Source of the DNA: Thermospira aquatica
GTDB lineage: Bacteria > Spirochaetota > Brevinematia > Brevinematales > Thermospiraceae
Assembly (NCBI RefSeq): GCF_023525255.1
Contig: NZ_CP073355.1
Location: 62,001-126,000 of the forward strand
Direction: 5' to 3'
Length of the DNA: 64,000 bases
The position numbers were made by a program, and so were the translations under genes. Below the pieces are notes generated by a model. The model had not been told where the DNA came from, made no database searches, and saw only the letters and a list, made by a program, of their open reading frames with translations. Every line of letters begins with the position of its first letter. The stretch's first letter is position 1. Below are positions 37,437-46,194 of this stretch, in pieces.

Positions 37437-37894
37437 TTAAGTCTTCAGTCCTAAAATGCCAATTCCCACAAAAAGTAAACCGCCAATAAATAAACCAAAG
37501 GTTGCAACACGTACCCCTCTTTCTAAAACTGCTTCTTTCGGGTTTTTGGGTTATAATATACACTCACTTCTTTACCAACTGGGTATCTATCTACTACTTT
37601 TTGTATCCAATTGCTAATACTTGAACCGTATTGACCCAAAAAAACCTTAGAATTTGTGTACAATTTGCCATCCACAGAGTATTCATAACTTATATCAAAA
37701 TAAAATGAATCATTCTCTCTTTTAAATCTATCAACAAAACCAACCTGTGAAACAAGAATTTTTCCTTGAGTAGAAGACCAGAAGTAAGTTGAAAATGCTT
37801 TGAAGAGAGTATTTAAACCCAACACGATTAACAGAGCCCCTATTCCAATGATAAAAATGAGCCATTTCTTTTCTCTTTTTTTCTTGTCTTCCAT
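37437..37894 (-). pseudogene. DUF3592 membrane protein, single frameshift
   Basis: Residues 1-123 (MEDKKKREKKWLIFIIGIGALLIVLG ...) have a membrane segment at about 12-32 and the DUF3592 pattern ISYEYSVDGKLYTNSKVFLGQYG, then YPVGKEVSVYYNPK. There the frame ends, but an adjacent frame continues ERGVRVATFGLFIGGLLFVGIGIL, the expected second membrane segment. One missing A in the run after YYNPK (about 37553) explains the break. Fresh pseudogene or sequencing error. Confidence 0.7.
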
Positions 37895-37920
37895 ACCTTT
37901 CCTCCTTCTTCAAGGGATTT

Positions 37921-38245
37921 TTATGGTTTTTTATTTTGGAGTACCATTGGATTAAAACCATTTTCAATAAGCATTTTCTTTTCTTTTTTATCTAAACTTA
38001 ATTCCCAGATGTCATACTCGTTTACCCATCCCTCTTTTATTAAGTTACTGAGAGGCTTTTGGTTCCTACGAGGGGTACGAATATAAGCAGATGATAGAAC
38101 GAGTGAATTATTAGCTTGATTGAAATAGTGAATGGTAGGATCAACTTGAACATCCCAGTAAAAGAAGGGTTTTGCCTCGTTTTTCTCTAAATCAGCAATA
38201 AAAAAATACCCACACCAACATGGTAAACTATTCTTTGATCATCTA
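37921..38245 (-). pseudogene. 3' fragment of an unknown gene
   Basis: An open frame of about 100 codons without a start codon, ending with the TAA at 37921. It includes CWCGYFFIADLEKNEAKPFF, then AYIRTPRRNQKPLSNLIKEGWVNEYDIWELSLDKKEKKML. Its 5' side is cut off by the IS256-like remnant at 38257. It directly precedes the DUF3592 gene, so the two were probably an operon. Confidence 0.5.
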
Positions 38246-38256
38246 GCCAGACAGGA

Positions 38257-38430
38257 CATTGTGTCAAGAAAATTGTGTCTGGTCATACGATACTCTCGCT
38301 GGGAATATTTTCTTTCGTGCATGAGTGTTGCTCAGAGTAGAGCTGAAAAAAATATTCCCAATTCTTTAACTTTCTTTTCAAGAACTTCTCATTTTGGTAT
38401 CTTGGTAACAAGGAAAAATATTTCCAGACC
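38257..38430 (-). mobile_element. IS256-like element, 3' end fragment
   Basis: About 170 bp nearly identical to the left end of the element at 23125: the tip ATTGTGTCAAGAAAATTG and the reverse reading of the last ~50 transposase codons. It stops within the coding region, where the 18-bp repeat region begins. Confidence 0.8.
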
Positions 38431-38506
38431 CGCGATACTGCTCTTATTCATAGAAGGTTATTTTTTTCTAATCGAACACAACGAAGTATACCCTACCCAA
38501 TTTCGT

Positions 38507-39082
38507 CCTGTTACCCTGTTACAGCTGAAAAGAGTCTTTGTTCTTACGTTGTTGCAGTCTGGATTGAAAAGGAAGCTCTTACCTTATCACAATGACAAAA
38601 GGCTCTTCCCTTATCGCAGTTTTGTATTGCTATTACCTTGTTGCAATGGGCTAGGGCTTGCTCTTCCCTTGTTGCAGTCTGGGACAGGGGGATTTGGAGG
38701 ACAGCTATTACTTTGTTGCAGTGAGAAAGAACTACTCTTACTTTGTCACAGTAAGAGAGGGCTTGCTCTTACCATGTTCCAGCGAGATTCTATCAATAAA
38801 GTGACTGTGATAAGGAAAGAGCAGGGATTTTGGAGTTTTCTTTTTTCTCCAAAAGTATCGTCTGGGGATGGTAGTATACTGCTCTTACCTTGTTTCAGTT
38901 TTTATAATTCTGGGGACTGTGAAAAGGTAATAGCTACTCTCAAAAAAAACACGAGGAGGAAATTGGTGAAAGGTTTCACCTGAGAAAAAAGATGCTATTA
39001 CTCTTTTACAGTCTTGGATCAGAGGAAAAACTGTGAAAAAGGAATAGCAAGAACTTTTTTTTTACTGCAACAAGGAAAGAGC
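38507..39082. repeat. Left array of 18-bp repeats (outward-facing), about 15 units
   Basis: Units of consensus CTGCAAYAAGGTAATAGC (common variants CTGYRAYAAGGRAAKAGC) are found at 38540, 38575, 38602, 38629, 38660, 38704, 38734, 38765 and 38881 on the minus strand. Plus-strand units are at 38805, 38917, 39031 and 39065. One more minus-strand unit is at 38994 and a degenerate one at 38507. Start-to-start spacing is mostly 27-44 bp and the spacers are unrelated to each other. Most left-arm units point left, away from the IS1595-like gene. Confidence 0.85.
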
Positions 39083-39249
39083 AGAGGTTTTTTATCCCTT
39101 TTTCCACTTCTCTTTTTTAAGAAAAACACTTTTTTGCCTTTTTCGTCAAGGGAAACGAAAAGTTTTCCAAAAAAACAAAATGAAACAAAAACTTTTAGTT
39201 TTCTATTTGACAGACTCAGGAAACGTTGTGAGAAAGAAAAAACCAGAAC

Positions 39250-40050
39250 CTAAGCGTGGATGGGAAGAATAAGCCCTTCGCTAACCAGTTTTTTCCACGG
39301 GAGAAGCTGGCGACGTTTGCCAAGCCTTCTTAAAAGCTCTTCAAGCCTGGAAGAAACCCCCTCGATGTTAAACCGAAAACAGAATTCATCAAGATAGCGC
39401 TGCATGTGCTTTCGACAACCATAGTGATAGACGTCTTCAAGAAGGTTTTTCAACCCATCGTTAATGTGGGAAAGCCAAGGCGTTCTCTTTTCTACGGGCG
39501 TGTGGCGGAAAAGCTTGCCAAAAAAGTCTGAAAGCCAATCGCTACTCACATCATCCACAAGGTGAATATGAAGTTTAGAAGGGGTATCATCCGCATCAAT
39601 TTCGACAACCTGCATGGGGGAAAAGTTTTTTCTTTGCTTACGTTTGATACCGGAGAGAAAGAAAAAGGTTTTGACAAGCTTTCGGAGGGATTTCGTGTGA
39701 TGGCGAGTGGTAAGCCGCATGAGGCTTCGTAGCTTCTGAAGAAGAAGCCAGCTTGCCTTGTAGCTAATGTGAAGAAGTTGTGAAAGCTTCACCGCATTTA
39801 TCCCCCCATCCTGGCAGACAAGAAACATGGCAGAAAGCCAGATTTTTGGCGAAAGGTGACTTTTTCGCATGATGGACTGGCTTTTTAAGGAAAATTGTCT
39901 GCCACACTTGGGGCACTGATACACGAGCCGGCACGAGAGAAGATGCGCTTTTTCTTTACACCGTGGGCAAATTGCCCCCTCTGGCCAGAGGGCTTTTTCG
40001 AGAATCTGGTAAGATTCTTTTTCTGAGAGTGTGAAAAAATCCTTTTCCAT
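39250..40050 (-). CDS. IS1595-like transposase relative, catalytic residues not recognised
   Basis: 266 residues. N-terminal zinc ribbon (CPRC ... CPKC at about 28-54), then the IS1595-type helix-turn-helix region (MRKSHLSPKIWLSAMFLVCQDGGINAVKLSQLLHISYKASWLLLQKLRSLM). The C-terminal half retains LHIHLVDDVSSDWLSDFF and LSHINDGLKN ... KHMQRYLDEFCFRFN. The segment that should hold the first catalytic Asp (VDExYxGG) reads LVKTFFFLSGIKRK, and the block with the second Asp (TDGWxxY) is missing, so the chain is ~50 residues short. By eye it looks able to bind DNA but not to cut it. The frame is intact. It lies between two oppositely oriented 18-bp repeat arrays and no ordinary terminal inverted repeat was found. 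Confidence 0.7.
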   Translation of the reverse strand: MEKDFFTLSEKESYQILEKALWPEGAICPRCKEKAHLLSCRLVYQCPKCGRQFSLKSQSIMRKSHLSPKIWLSAMFLVCQDGGINAVKLSQLLHISYKASWLLLQKLRSLMRLTTRHHTKSLRKLVKTFFFLSGIKRKQRKNFSPMQVVEIDADDTPSKLHIHLVDDVSSDWLSDFFGKLFRHTPVEKRTPWLSHINDGLKNLLEDVYHYGCRKHMQRYLDEFCFRFNIEGVSSRLEELLRRLGKRRQLLPWKKLVSEGLILPIHA

Positions 40051-40178
40051 GGTTTTCTCCTTAGAGAAATTTTTTCATACTATATATATCGAAAATTTTT
40101 TGTTATAGTTGTTAAAAAAGATGTTTTATATATTTTAAAAGTAAGATCGATGGGGAGATTTTGGGGGTTGAGAAAAAT

Positions 40179-40780
40179 GCTCTTACCTTGTTGCAGTGTG
40201 AACGCAGAGTATAAAACTGTGATACGGGAAGAGCTTGTCCCTTGGTTGCCACTGTAACAGGGAAAGAGCTTTTATGTCCCTCGCATTAACTGTACTATGG
40301 TAAGAGCTAAAATTGTTTTCAGACTGCGAAAAGGTAATAGCTCATGGGCATTTCGTTTCCGCTGGAAAAAGGGAAGAGCTTTTATGTTTTACGCTTTCAC
40401 TGCAATATGGGAATAGCTGCCAGGTTTCCAGACTGCAACACGGTAATAGCAAGTGTTCTCACTGCGATAAGGGAATAGCTCATATACCCTCTCCTTTTTC
40501 CCTGCAATAAGGGAAGAGCTTTTGTCTCCCGAGTCCATACTGCAATAAGGGAAGAGCAAGTTTTTTTCCTGTGATAAGGAAATAGCTTTTGTATTTTTGA
40601 TTCTCATTGCAAAAAGGTAATAGCTAAAGTTTTCTCCTTAACAAGGAAAAACGAGCGACCCTTTACTTTTTACTGTGACATGGTAATAGCCCCCTCCGTT
40701 TTTTCTCACCGCGGAAAGGTAATAGCAACTGTCTATCTCACACCAGTATTCAACCTTTTTTCACTTATAAGGAAACAACA
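40179..40780. repeat. Right array of 18-bp repeats (outward-facing), about 16 units
   Basis: Same consensus as the left array. The first unit (40179) points left. From 40217 on, all units are on the plus strand and point right: 40217, 40252, 40290, 40324, 40362, 40400, 40433, 40462, 40502, 40540, 40569, 40607, 40673 and 40709. Degenerate units are near 40637 and 40762. Start-to-start distances are 29-40 bp. The units at 40502 and 40540 are identical. The array stops just before IS remnant D. Confidence 0.88.
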
Positions 40781-40810
40781 TACTTTCACGTAGATTATTT
40801 TTGAGGAATG

Positions 40811-41066
40811 TCGCGGCATAGTTTCGATTTTTTAGGCCTGTTATCCTCACAAAATAATCGAGTATCTCCATTTTCTCCTTTTTGCTGGCTTTTTGATATT
40901 GTTTTGCCGTTTCCCTGTAAATAGGTCTCCTTTCAAACATCGCTACCCCAATTCCGGTTGGCGAGCTTGTCGAGCCATGAACTGGATTATTTTACACAAA
41001 TTTAAAGTACTTTTTTATTTTGAAGCAACGTTCCCTTTTCGAGTACTTTTATTATGAAGCAATTCG
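40811..41066 (-). mobile_element. Insertion sequence remnant D (right end only)
   Basis: About 256 bp corresponding to the first ~45 transposase codons and the right end of the IS, with one 24-bp unit. The rest is deleted up to the repeat array. Its end again lies five bases (AACAC) before a -35 box. Confidence 0.85.
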
Positions 41067-41071
41067 AACAC

Positions 41072-41100
41072 TTGACATAATCTCAAAAGAGTAGTACAAT
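41072..41100 (+). promoter_or_regulatory. Promoter of the EAL/HDOD-redox operon
   Basis: TTGACA (41072-41077), 17 bases, TACAAT (41095-41100), about 30 bases before the start codon at 41133. Confidence 0.8.
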
Positions 41101-41132
41101 ATAGCCGGTAAAGAGGGAAAAAGGAAAAAATC

Positions 41133-42386
41133 ATGGCTACATCGCAGAGCCAATTTTACATTGGCAGACAACCAATTCTTAACCGCGAGTCACAGATCAA
41201 AGCTTATGAGCTTCTCTTTCGCTCAAGTGAAGGACGCAATGTTTCAGATCGCAATGACCTCTACGCTACTTCATCTGTGATTGTAACCCTCCTCAACCAG
41301 ATCGGTGTACACAATCTCCTGGCAAATTACACAGGTTACATCAACGTGGAAAACCAATTTTTCGAAAATCATCTCTATGAAAATCTCAATCCCTCAAGCT
41401 TTGTCCTTGAACTTCTTGAGACTTGTAAAGTAGACCAAGCTCTGATCGATGCCGTCGATCATCTTCACAAAAAAGGTTTCCGTTTTGCCCTTGATGATGT
41501 CGTTTTAAATGACCAGAGCTATATCAAAAGCTTTAGTCCCCTCCTCCCTTATGTCAGCGTTATCAAAATCGATGTACGTGAAAACACCGAATACCAGATC
41601 AAAAGCAAACTCAACCTCTTACAAAAATCTACAAATGCAAAATTTCTCGCAGAAAAGATAGAAAATGTAGAAGAGTTTCACTTTTACCGTGATGAACTCC
41701 AGTTCGACCTCTTTCAAGGGTACTTTTTCTCAAAACCCACTATTATCCAGGGACAAAAGATCGAACCCAAGCGAACTGCCATCATGGAACTCCTCCACCT
41801 CATAGAAACAGACGCCGACATCAACAAACTGGAAGAAACCTTTAAACGTTATCCTGATATTACCGTCAACCTCCTCAAATTCATCAATTCATCAGCCTTT
41901 GGTACCCGGAGCAAGGTAACCTCCATCCGTCAAGCTATTGCTCTTCTAGGATACAAGAAGCTTTTCAACTGGCTCATGCTCCTTGCTTATGTCTATCAAA
42001 CAGACAATGAAATCGCACGCCCCTTGTTTGATCTGGCCCTTCAACGTGCCAAAATGATGGAAACACTTATTCGTCACCTTCAAGGCAACAATCCAGATAT
42101 GATGGATGCAGCCTTTCTCACGGGACTCCTCTCCCTCGTCGGTGCCCTTTACCAGGAACCCCTTGAACAGGTTCTCTCAGAGTTAGGTATCGGCAAAGAG
42201 ATCTACGACGCCATTATAAGCAAGGAAAACCTCTTAGGAAAACTTCTTTTCCTTATCGAGACAAATGAAACCAATGATGTGGAAGAGATTCTTGCACTCC
42301 TCGATGAGATCAAACTCTCTCTCGACGTCCTCAACAAAGCAGCTATAGAGGGTTTTACCTGGGCTCAGCTTTTCAAAGGTGTGTAA
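41133..42386 (+). CDS. EAL-HDOD signalling protein (YuxH-like)
   Basis: 417 residues. Residues 1-200 form a degenerate EAL domain (FYIGRQPILNRESQIKAYELLFR; FALDDVV; VSVIKIDV; LAEKIEN; FDLFQGYFFSKP) in which the EAL signature is ELL, so c-di-GMP hydrolysis is unlikely. Residues 210-400 form an HDOD domain (LEETFKRYPDITVNLLKFINSSAFG; SIRQAIALLGYKKLFNWLMLL) that lacks the HD metal site, as usual. Such proteins act in signalling, often in motility or stress. First gene of a four-gene run with thiol-redox proteins. Confidence 0.88.
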   Translation: MATSQSQFYIGRQPILNRESQIKAYELLFRSSEGRNVSDRNDLYATSSVIVTLLNQIGVHNLLANYTGYINVENQFFENHLYENLNPSSFVLELLETCKVDQALIDAVDHLHKKGFRFALDDVVLNDQSYIKSFSPLLPYVSVIKIDVRENTEYQIKSKLNLLQKSTNAKFLAEKIENVEEFHFYRDELQFDLFQGYFFSKPTIIQGQKIEPKRTAIMELLHLIETDADINKLEETFKRYPDITVNLLKFINSSAFGTRSKVTSIRQAIALLGYKKLFNWLMLLAYVYQTDNEIARPLFDLALQRAKMMETLIRHLQGNNPDMMDAAFLTGLLSLVGALYQEPLEQVLSELGIGKEIYDAIISKENLLGKLLFLIETNETNDVEEILALLDEIKLSLDVLNKAAIEGFTWAQLFKGV

Positions 42387-42395
42387 GGAGAAACC

Positions 42396-42746
42396 ATGGG
42401 ATCACAAATTCAAATATTCGGCGTCAAAAAAAGTTTCGACACACAAAAGGCAGAACGCTTTTTTAAAGAGAGGCGGATACCATTCCATTTTGTTGACCTC
42501 AAAGAAAAAAGTTTCAGTCCTGGAGAGCTCCGATCGATAGCTGACACTATCCCCTGGGAAAAGCTTGTTGACACCTCAAGCTCCGTTTACCAAAAACGAC
42601 AGATGCAGTATCTTGAAGTGGACTGGTTTGAAGAGATACTGGAAAATCCAACCCTCGTACGCATGCCCATTGTACGATGGGGGAAAAAGGTAACGGTTGG
42701 CTATGAGCCCGATATATGGAAAGAATGGATCAAATCCTTAGAATAA
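42396..42746 (+). CDS. ArsC/Spx-family protein without the catalytic cysteine
   Basis: 116 residues with the ArsC-like thioredoxin fold: IQIFGVKKSFDTQKAERFFKERRIPFHFVDLKEKSFSPGELRSI, ending with LVRMPIVRWGKKVTVGY. The position where ArsC and Spx have Cys (after the first strand) is Lys-Lys-Ser, and the chain has no cysteine, so it cannot work as a reductase. It may be a binding or regulatory protein. Ten bases after the EAL/HDOD gene. Confidence 0.75.
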   Translation: MGSQIQIFGVKKSFDTQKAERFFKERRIPFHFVDLKEKSFSPGELRSIADTIPWEKLVDTSSSVYQKRQMQYLEVDWFEEILENPTLVRMPIVRWGKKVTVGYEPDIWKEWIKSLE

Positions 42747-42756
42747 GGAGAATACA

Positions 42757-43038
42757 ATGATACCTTTTGAAAAAGTCTCCGGAAAAAACAAGGGCGATAT
42801 AAAACTCTTTGCCCTCAGCACCTGCATATGGTGCCGAAAAACCCGTCGACTTCTTGAAGAATTAGGGGTTGAATACTCATATGTATATGTTGACCTTCTG
42901 GAACCAGACACCAAAAAAGAAACCATAGAAGAACTCATCAAATGGAATCCTGATTGCTCGTATCCAACCCTCCTTGTGAATAATAAAGAATGCATCATCG
43001 GCTTTGAAGAAGAAGATATCCGAAAACATCTCGAATAA
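42757..43038 (+). CDS. Glutaredoxin-like protein
   Basis: 93 residues, with a thioredoxin fold and the active-site CIWC after IKLFALSTC, then VEYSYVYVDLLEPD, the TLLVNN cis-Pro region (YPTLLV) and a C-terminal IIGFEEEDIRKHLE. The C-x-x-C suggests dithiol chemistry. Placed immediately upstream of the ferredoxin-thioredoxin reductase-like gene, which would reduce it. Confidence 0.88.
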   Translation: MIPFEKVSGKNKGDIKLFALSTCIWCRKTRRLLEELGVEYSYVYVDLLEPDTKKETIEELIKWNPDCSYPTLLVNNKECIIGFEEEDIRKHLE

Positions 43039-43052
43039 CGGAAGGAGCCCCT

Positions 43053-43535
43053 ATGGAAAAAGAACGTATCGAACAATATTACCAGAAGCTCAAAAAAGAC
43101 GTCGAAGCAGGGGGATATCACCTCAACCCTGACGAGAGTTTCACCAAAGAACTTGTCGAAAGTCTTATCATCAACGAAGAACGATACGGATACCCCAGTT
43201 GCCCCTGTCGCCTGGCAAGTGGAATACGACAGGAAGATCTCGATATCATCTGCCCCTGTGACTACCGGGACCCTGACCTCGAGGAATACGGTACATGCTA
43301 CTGTGGGCTGTATGTGTCTCTTGATATTATCCAGGGCAAGAAAAAACTCACCTCCATCCCGGACAGGCGAAAAAAAGAAAAAACAAAACCCTCATCCATG
43401 AAACAAATCGAGGGAAATCTTCCCTATCCTATCTGGAGATGCAAGGTTTGCGGGTACATCTGTGCACGAGAAAACCCTCCTGAAACCTGTCCTATCTGTA
43501 AAGCAAGCAAGGATCGTTTTGAACGTTTTCTCTAA
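43053..43535 (+). CDS. Ferredoxin-thioredoxin reductase catalytic chain fused to a rubredoxin-like domain
   Basis: 160 residues. Residues 1-95 match the FTR beta chain: YPSCPCRLASG, then IICPCDYRDPD and GTCYCGLYV. These supply the 4Fe-4S ligands and redox-active cysteines. A linker rich in Lys leads to a C-terminal rubredoxin-like domain (WRCKVCGYICARENPPETCPICKASKDRF) with two CxxC iron knuckles. I infer that electrons enter at the rubredoxin domain and pass to the FTR cluster and then to the neighbouring glutaredoxin. The next gene is the ribonucleotide reductase, a plausible client. Confidence 0.88.
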   Translation: MEKERIEQYYQKLKKDVEAGGYHLNPDESFTKELVESLIINEERYGYPSCPCRLASGIRQEDLDIICPCDYRDPDLEEYGTCYCGLYVSLDIIQGKKKLTSIPDRRKKEKTKPSSMKQIEGNLPYPIWRCKVCGYICARENPPETCPICKASKDRFERFL

Positions 43536-43576
43536 ATTTTTATCACTTCCCGGCAAAAGGAGGGGACGTTTTTTCT

Positions 43577-43605
43577 TTGACTTTTTCAGTGTTTTTTTGT
43601 ATCAT
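43577..43605 (+). promoter_or_regulatory. Promoter of nrdJ
   Basis: TTGACT (43577-43582), 17 bases, TATCAT (43600-43605), then AAGGAG and the ATG at 43638. No cobalamin riboswitch is seen in the short leader. Confidence 0.6.
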
Positions 43606-43637
43606 ATAAAGCTATCTTTTTTCTAAGGAGTCCAACC

Positions 43638-46085
43638 ATGCCTTTTACAGAAAACGCTTTGTTTATTCTGGAAAAGTTCTATTATAAGCGGGACAGGAAC
43701 GGCAACCTGATTGAGAAAACCCCTGAGGAGATTTTCCATAGAGTCGCGAGCTTTGTCGCCTCCAGTGAACAAGATCCATCCAAACGTAAACAAATGGAAA
43801 AAGTCTTTTATAACCTTATGCTTGAACAAAAGTTTATGTTTTCCTCTCCCACCCTTTTCAATGCGAAAAGTGATTTCCCTCTCTGTTCAAGTTGTTTTGT
43901 CGGGGGAATGGAAGACGACATGGTCTCCATCATGAAAGCCGCAACCGACACGGCCATCACTTTCAAGGCAGGAGCCGGCATGGGCCTCAACTTCGGCGTT
44001 CTCCGGCCAAAAGGAGCCCGTGTTGGACGAGGAGGAACCTCAAGCGGTCCCGTGAGTTTCATGCGCCTCTTTGACGAGGTGGGTGAAACAGTAAAAAGCG
44101 GGGGCGTGAGAAGAGCTGCCTTTATGGCAATGATGGATGTCTCCCACCCTGACATTGAAGAATTTATCTCCAGTAAGGATTTTATCGCTCAGTTAAAACA
44201 GCTTTATCCTCATCTTGAAATTCCCGACACCTTTGTCGACAATATCATGAACGCACTTTCCGAGAGACTCAAAGAAACCATTGACGATCCGGATATCATC
44301 TCGGGTACACTGCAACAGATACGCCGCCAGGTCTTTGAACCCCTCTCCAACATGAATATCAGTGTGGCAATAACCGACAGCTTTATGGAAGCTGTAAAAA
44401 GTGACAAAGAATTCGTCCTTGATAGTGGTCACGGCATCACCAAAAAAATCCGCGCACGAGAACTCTTCCACAAGATTGCTCTCTCTGCATGGCGAACCGC
44501 TGATCCGGGTGTCTGGTTTATCGACTGTGCGAATGAATACGATACCGTCCCATCCTTTGGGCGCATTCTCTCAACCAACCCCTGCGGAGAACAGAGCCTC
44601 CATAGCTATACGAGTTGTAATCTAGGCTCCATCAACCTCGTAGCCTTTGTAAAAGATGGCAAATTTGATTGGGATGGTTATCAAGAAACCATTGCCCTGG
44701 CTACCCGGGCTCTTGACGATGTGATTGATGTGGCAGCATTTCCCACCGAAGAATTCCGTGAAAAAACCCTCAAGATCCGCCCAGTCGGGCTCGGATTCAC
44801 CGGACTCGCCGAGGTGCTTTTTAAACTCAGGCTTTCCTACGCAAGTGAAGAGGGGAGAGCTTTTGCCTCTGCCGTGGCACGAGAACTCACCCAACACGCT
44901 ATACGCACCTCGATTGAACTCGGTAAGGAAAAAGGAAGCTTCCCCCTCTTTGAGGAAAACAAAGAAGCCCTCATCAGGGTGGTAAAACACTACTTTGACA
45001 CCGAAGAAGAAAAGGCAAACATTGAAAAAGCTATCCTCTCAAACGGTATACGAAACAGCAACTGGACAACCCTTGCCCCAACAGGAACGATCAGCCTCAT
45101 CCTTGATGCGTATACCTACTCCCTCGAACCCCAGTTTGCTCTCGCCTATCACAAAAACCTCGTCGATGGGGGAAGACTTGTCTATGTTGATCCTGCCTTC
45201 CGTGAAGCGGTAAAAGATGATCCAGCCATCATTGACAAAGTCATCGAAAATGGGGGAAGCTGTCAGAACATCCCCGGAATAAGCGAAGAGATTAAAAAGG
45301 TGTTTGTCGTTGCGCATGATATCCACTACGAGGATCGGATCAAGATGCAGGCCTGCCTCCAGCGCTACATCTCCAACAGCATCTCCTCAACGATCAACCT
45401 GCCCTCGACAACCACGGTCGAAGAGATAGAATCCATTTATCTCAAGGCATGGGAATCAGGTCTCAAAGGCATAACCATCTACCGTGATGGATGCAAATCC
45501 TTCCAGCCTATGACCACAACCAAGAAAACCACATCACAACCTGTCATCACAACCGAAAGCCATCCAAGATGGAAACGTCCCAAGACACTTCCCGCTGAAA
45601 TCATCAAAACCAAAACGGGAAGCGGGACACTCTACACCTCCATAGGTCTCGATGAGAGAGGATGGCCTATTGAAATCTTCATCAATATCTCCAAACACGG
45701 CTCAGAGGTTTCTGCCTTCTCTGAAGCGCTTGGCCGTGTCATCTCCATCGCTCTCCAGAATGGTGTAAGTCCTCTCGATCTTGCAGATACCCTTATAGGA
45801 ATCACGGGCGACAGTATCACCTGGGATAACGGCAAGGTGATCAAGAGTGTGCCAGATGCCATCGGGAAAATCCTCAAAGAATACGGAGAGCGGATGGTAA
45901 GTCGGGCTCAAGAAGGACTCCTTTTTGAAACAGAACCGGAATCACCTGCTGCACCGGATCCCCAGCATACAAAATCAGAAGAACTCCCAGGAAGCAGCGT
46001 TTGTCCCAAATGTGGAGAAAAAACCCTTGTCAAAAGCGAGGATTGTGTCAACTGTCTTTCCTGCGGCTACTCCAAGTGTGGATAA
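43638..46085 (+). CDS. nrdJ: Adenosylcobalamin-dependent ribonucleotide reductase (class II)
   Basis: 815 residues. Landmarks: SSPTLFNA, then PLCSSCFVGGMEDDMVSI; TFKAGAGMGLNFGVLRPKGA; STNPCGEQSLHSYTSCNLGSINL (the active-site Asn, Cys and Glu set); and APTGTISLILDAYTYSLEPQFAL. A C-terminal extension (about 640-815) ends in a zinc-ribbon CPKC...CVNCLSCGYSKCG, which provides the shuttle thiols. It makes deoxyribonucleotides in the absence or presence of oxygen with coenzyme B12. Full length, own promoter. Confidence 0.95.
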   Translation: MPFTENALFILEKFYYKRDRNGNLIEKTPEEIFHRVASFVASSEQDPSKRKQMEKVFYNLMLEQKFMFSSPTLFNAKSDFPLCSSCFVGGMEDDMVSIMKAATDTAITFKAGAGMGLNFGVLRPKGARVGRGGTSSGPVSFMRLFDEVGETVKSGGVRRAAFMAMMDVSHPDIEEFISSKDFIAQLKQLYPHLEIPDTFVDNIMNALSERLKETIDDPDIISGTLQQIRRQVFEPLSNMNISVAITDSFMEAVKSDKEFVLDSGHGITKKIRARELFHKIALSAWRTADPGVWFIDCANEYDTVPSFGRILSTNPCGEQSLHSYTSCNLGSINLVAFVKDGKFDWDGYQETIALATRALDDVIDVAAFPTEEFREKTLKIRPVGLGFTGLAEVLFKLRLSYASEEGRAFASAVARELTQHAIRTSIELGKEKGSFPLFEENKEALIRVVKHYFDTEEEKANIEKAILSNGIRNSNWTTLAPTGTISLILDAYTYSLEPQFALAYHKNLVDGGRLVYVDPAFREAVKDDPAIIDKVIENGGSCQNIPGISEEIKKVFVVAHDIHYEDRIKMQACLQRYISNSISSTINLPSTTTVEEIESIYLKAWESGLKGITIYRDGCKSFQPMTTTKKTTSQPVITTESHPRWKRPKTLPAEIIKTKTGSGTLYTSIGLDERGWPIEIFINISKHGSEVSAFSEALGRVISIALQNGVSPLDLADTLIGITGDSITWDNGKVIKSVPDAIGKILKEYGERMVSRAQEGLLFETEPESPAAPDPQHTKSEELPGSSVCPKCGEKTLVKSEDCVNCLSCGYSKCG

Positions 46086-46132
46086 GAGATTTTCAGAACA
46101 GGATGATGAGAAACTTGGAATGATCGAAAAAA

Positions 46133-46154
46133 GTGGGGGAGAAAAACTCCCCCT
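46133..46154 (+). terminator. Possible terminator after nrdJ
   Basis: GGGGGAG and CTCCCCC form a GC-rich seven-bp stem with a five-base A loop about 50 bases after the nrdJ stop. The following tract (TAAAAACTTT) is poor in T, so efficiency is uncertain. Confidence 0.45.
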
Positions 46155-46194
46155 AAAAACTTTATAAAAAAATATAAAAATATTATCCCAATAC

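Noticed and set aside
38261-38983. Plus-strand frame of 240 codons across the left repeat array
   Set aside because: Its codons are made of the 18-bp repeats (LLPCC-, LLQSG-like peptides) and an IS256 fragment read backwards; not a gene.
38507-40780. CRISPR array
   Set aside because: Repeats are 18 bp, vary in several positions, occur in both orientations, and spacers range from about 9 to 26 bp. No cas genes are near.
43606-43637. Cobalamin riboswitch upstream of nrdJ
   Set aside because: The predicted leader is about 30 bases, too short, and no B12-box-like sequence is present in the ~100-base gap.
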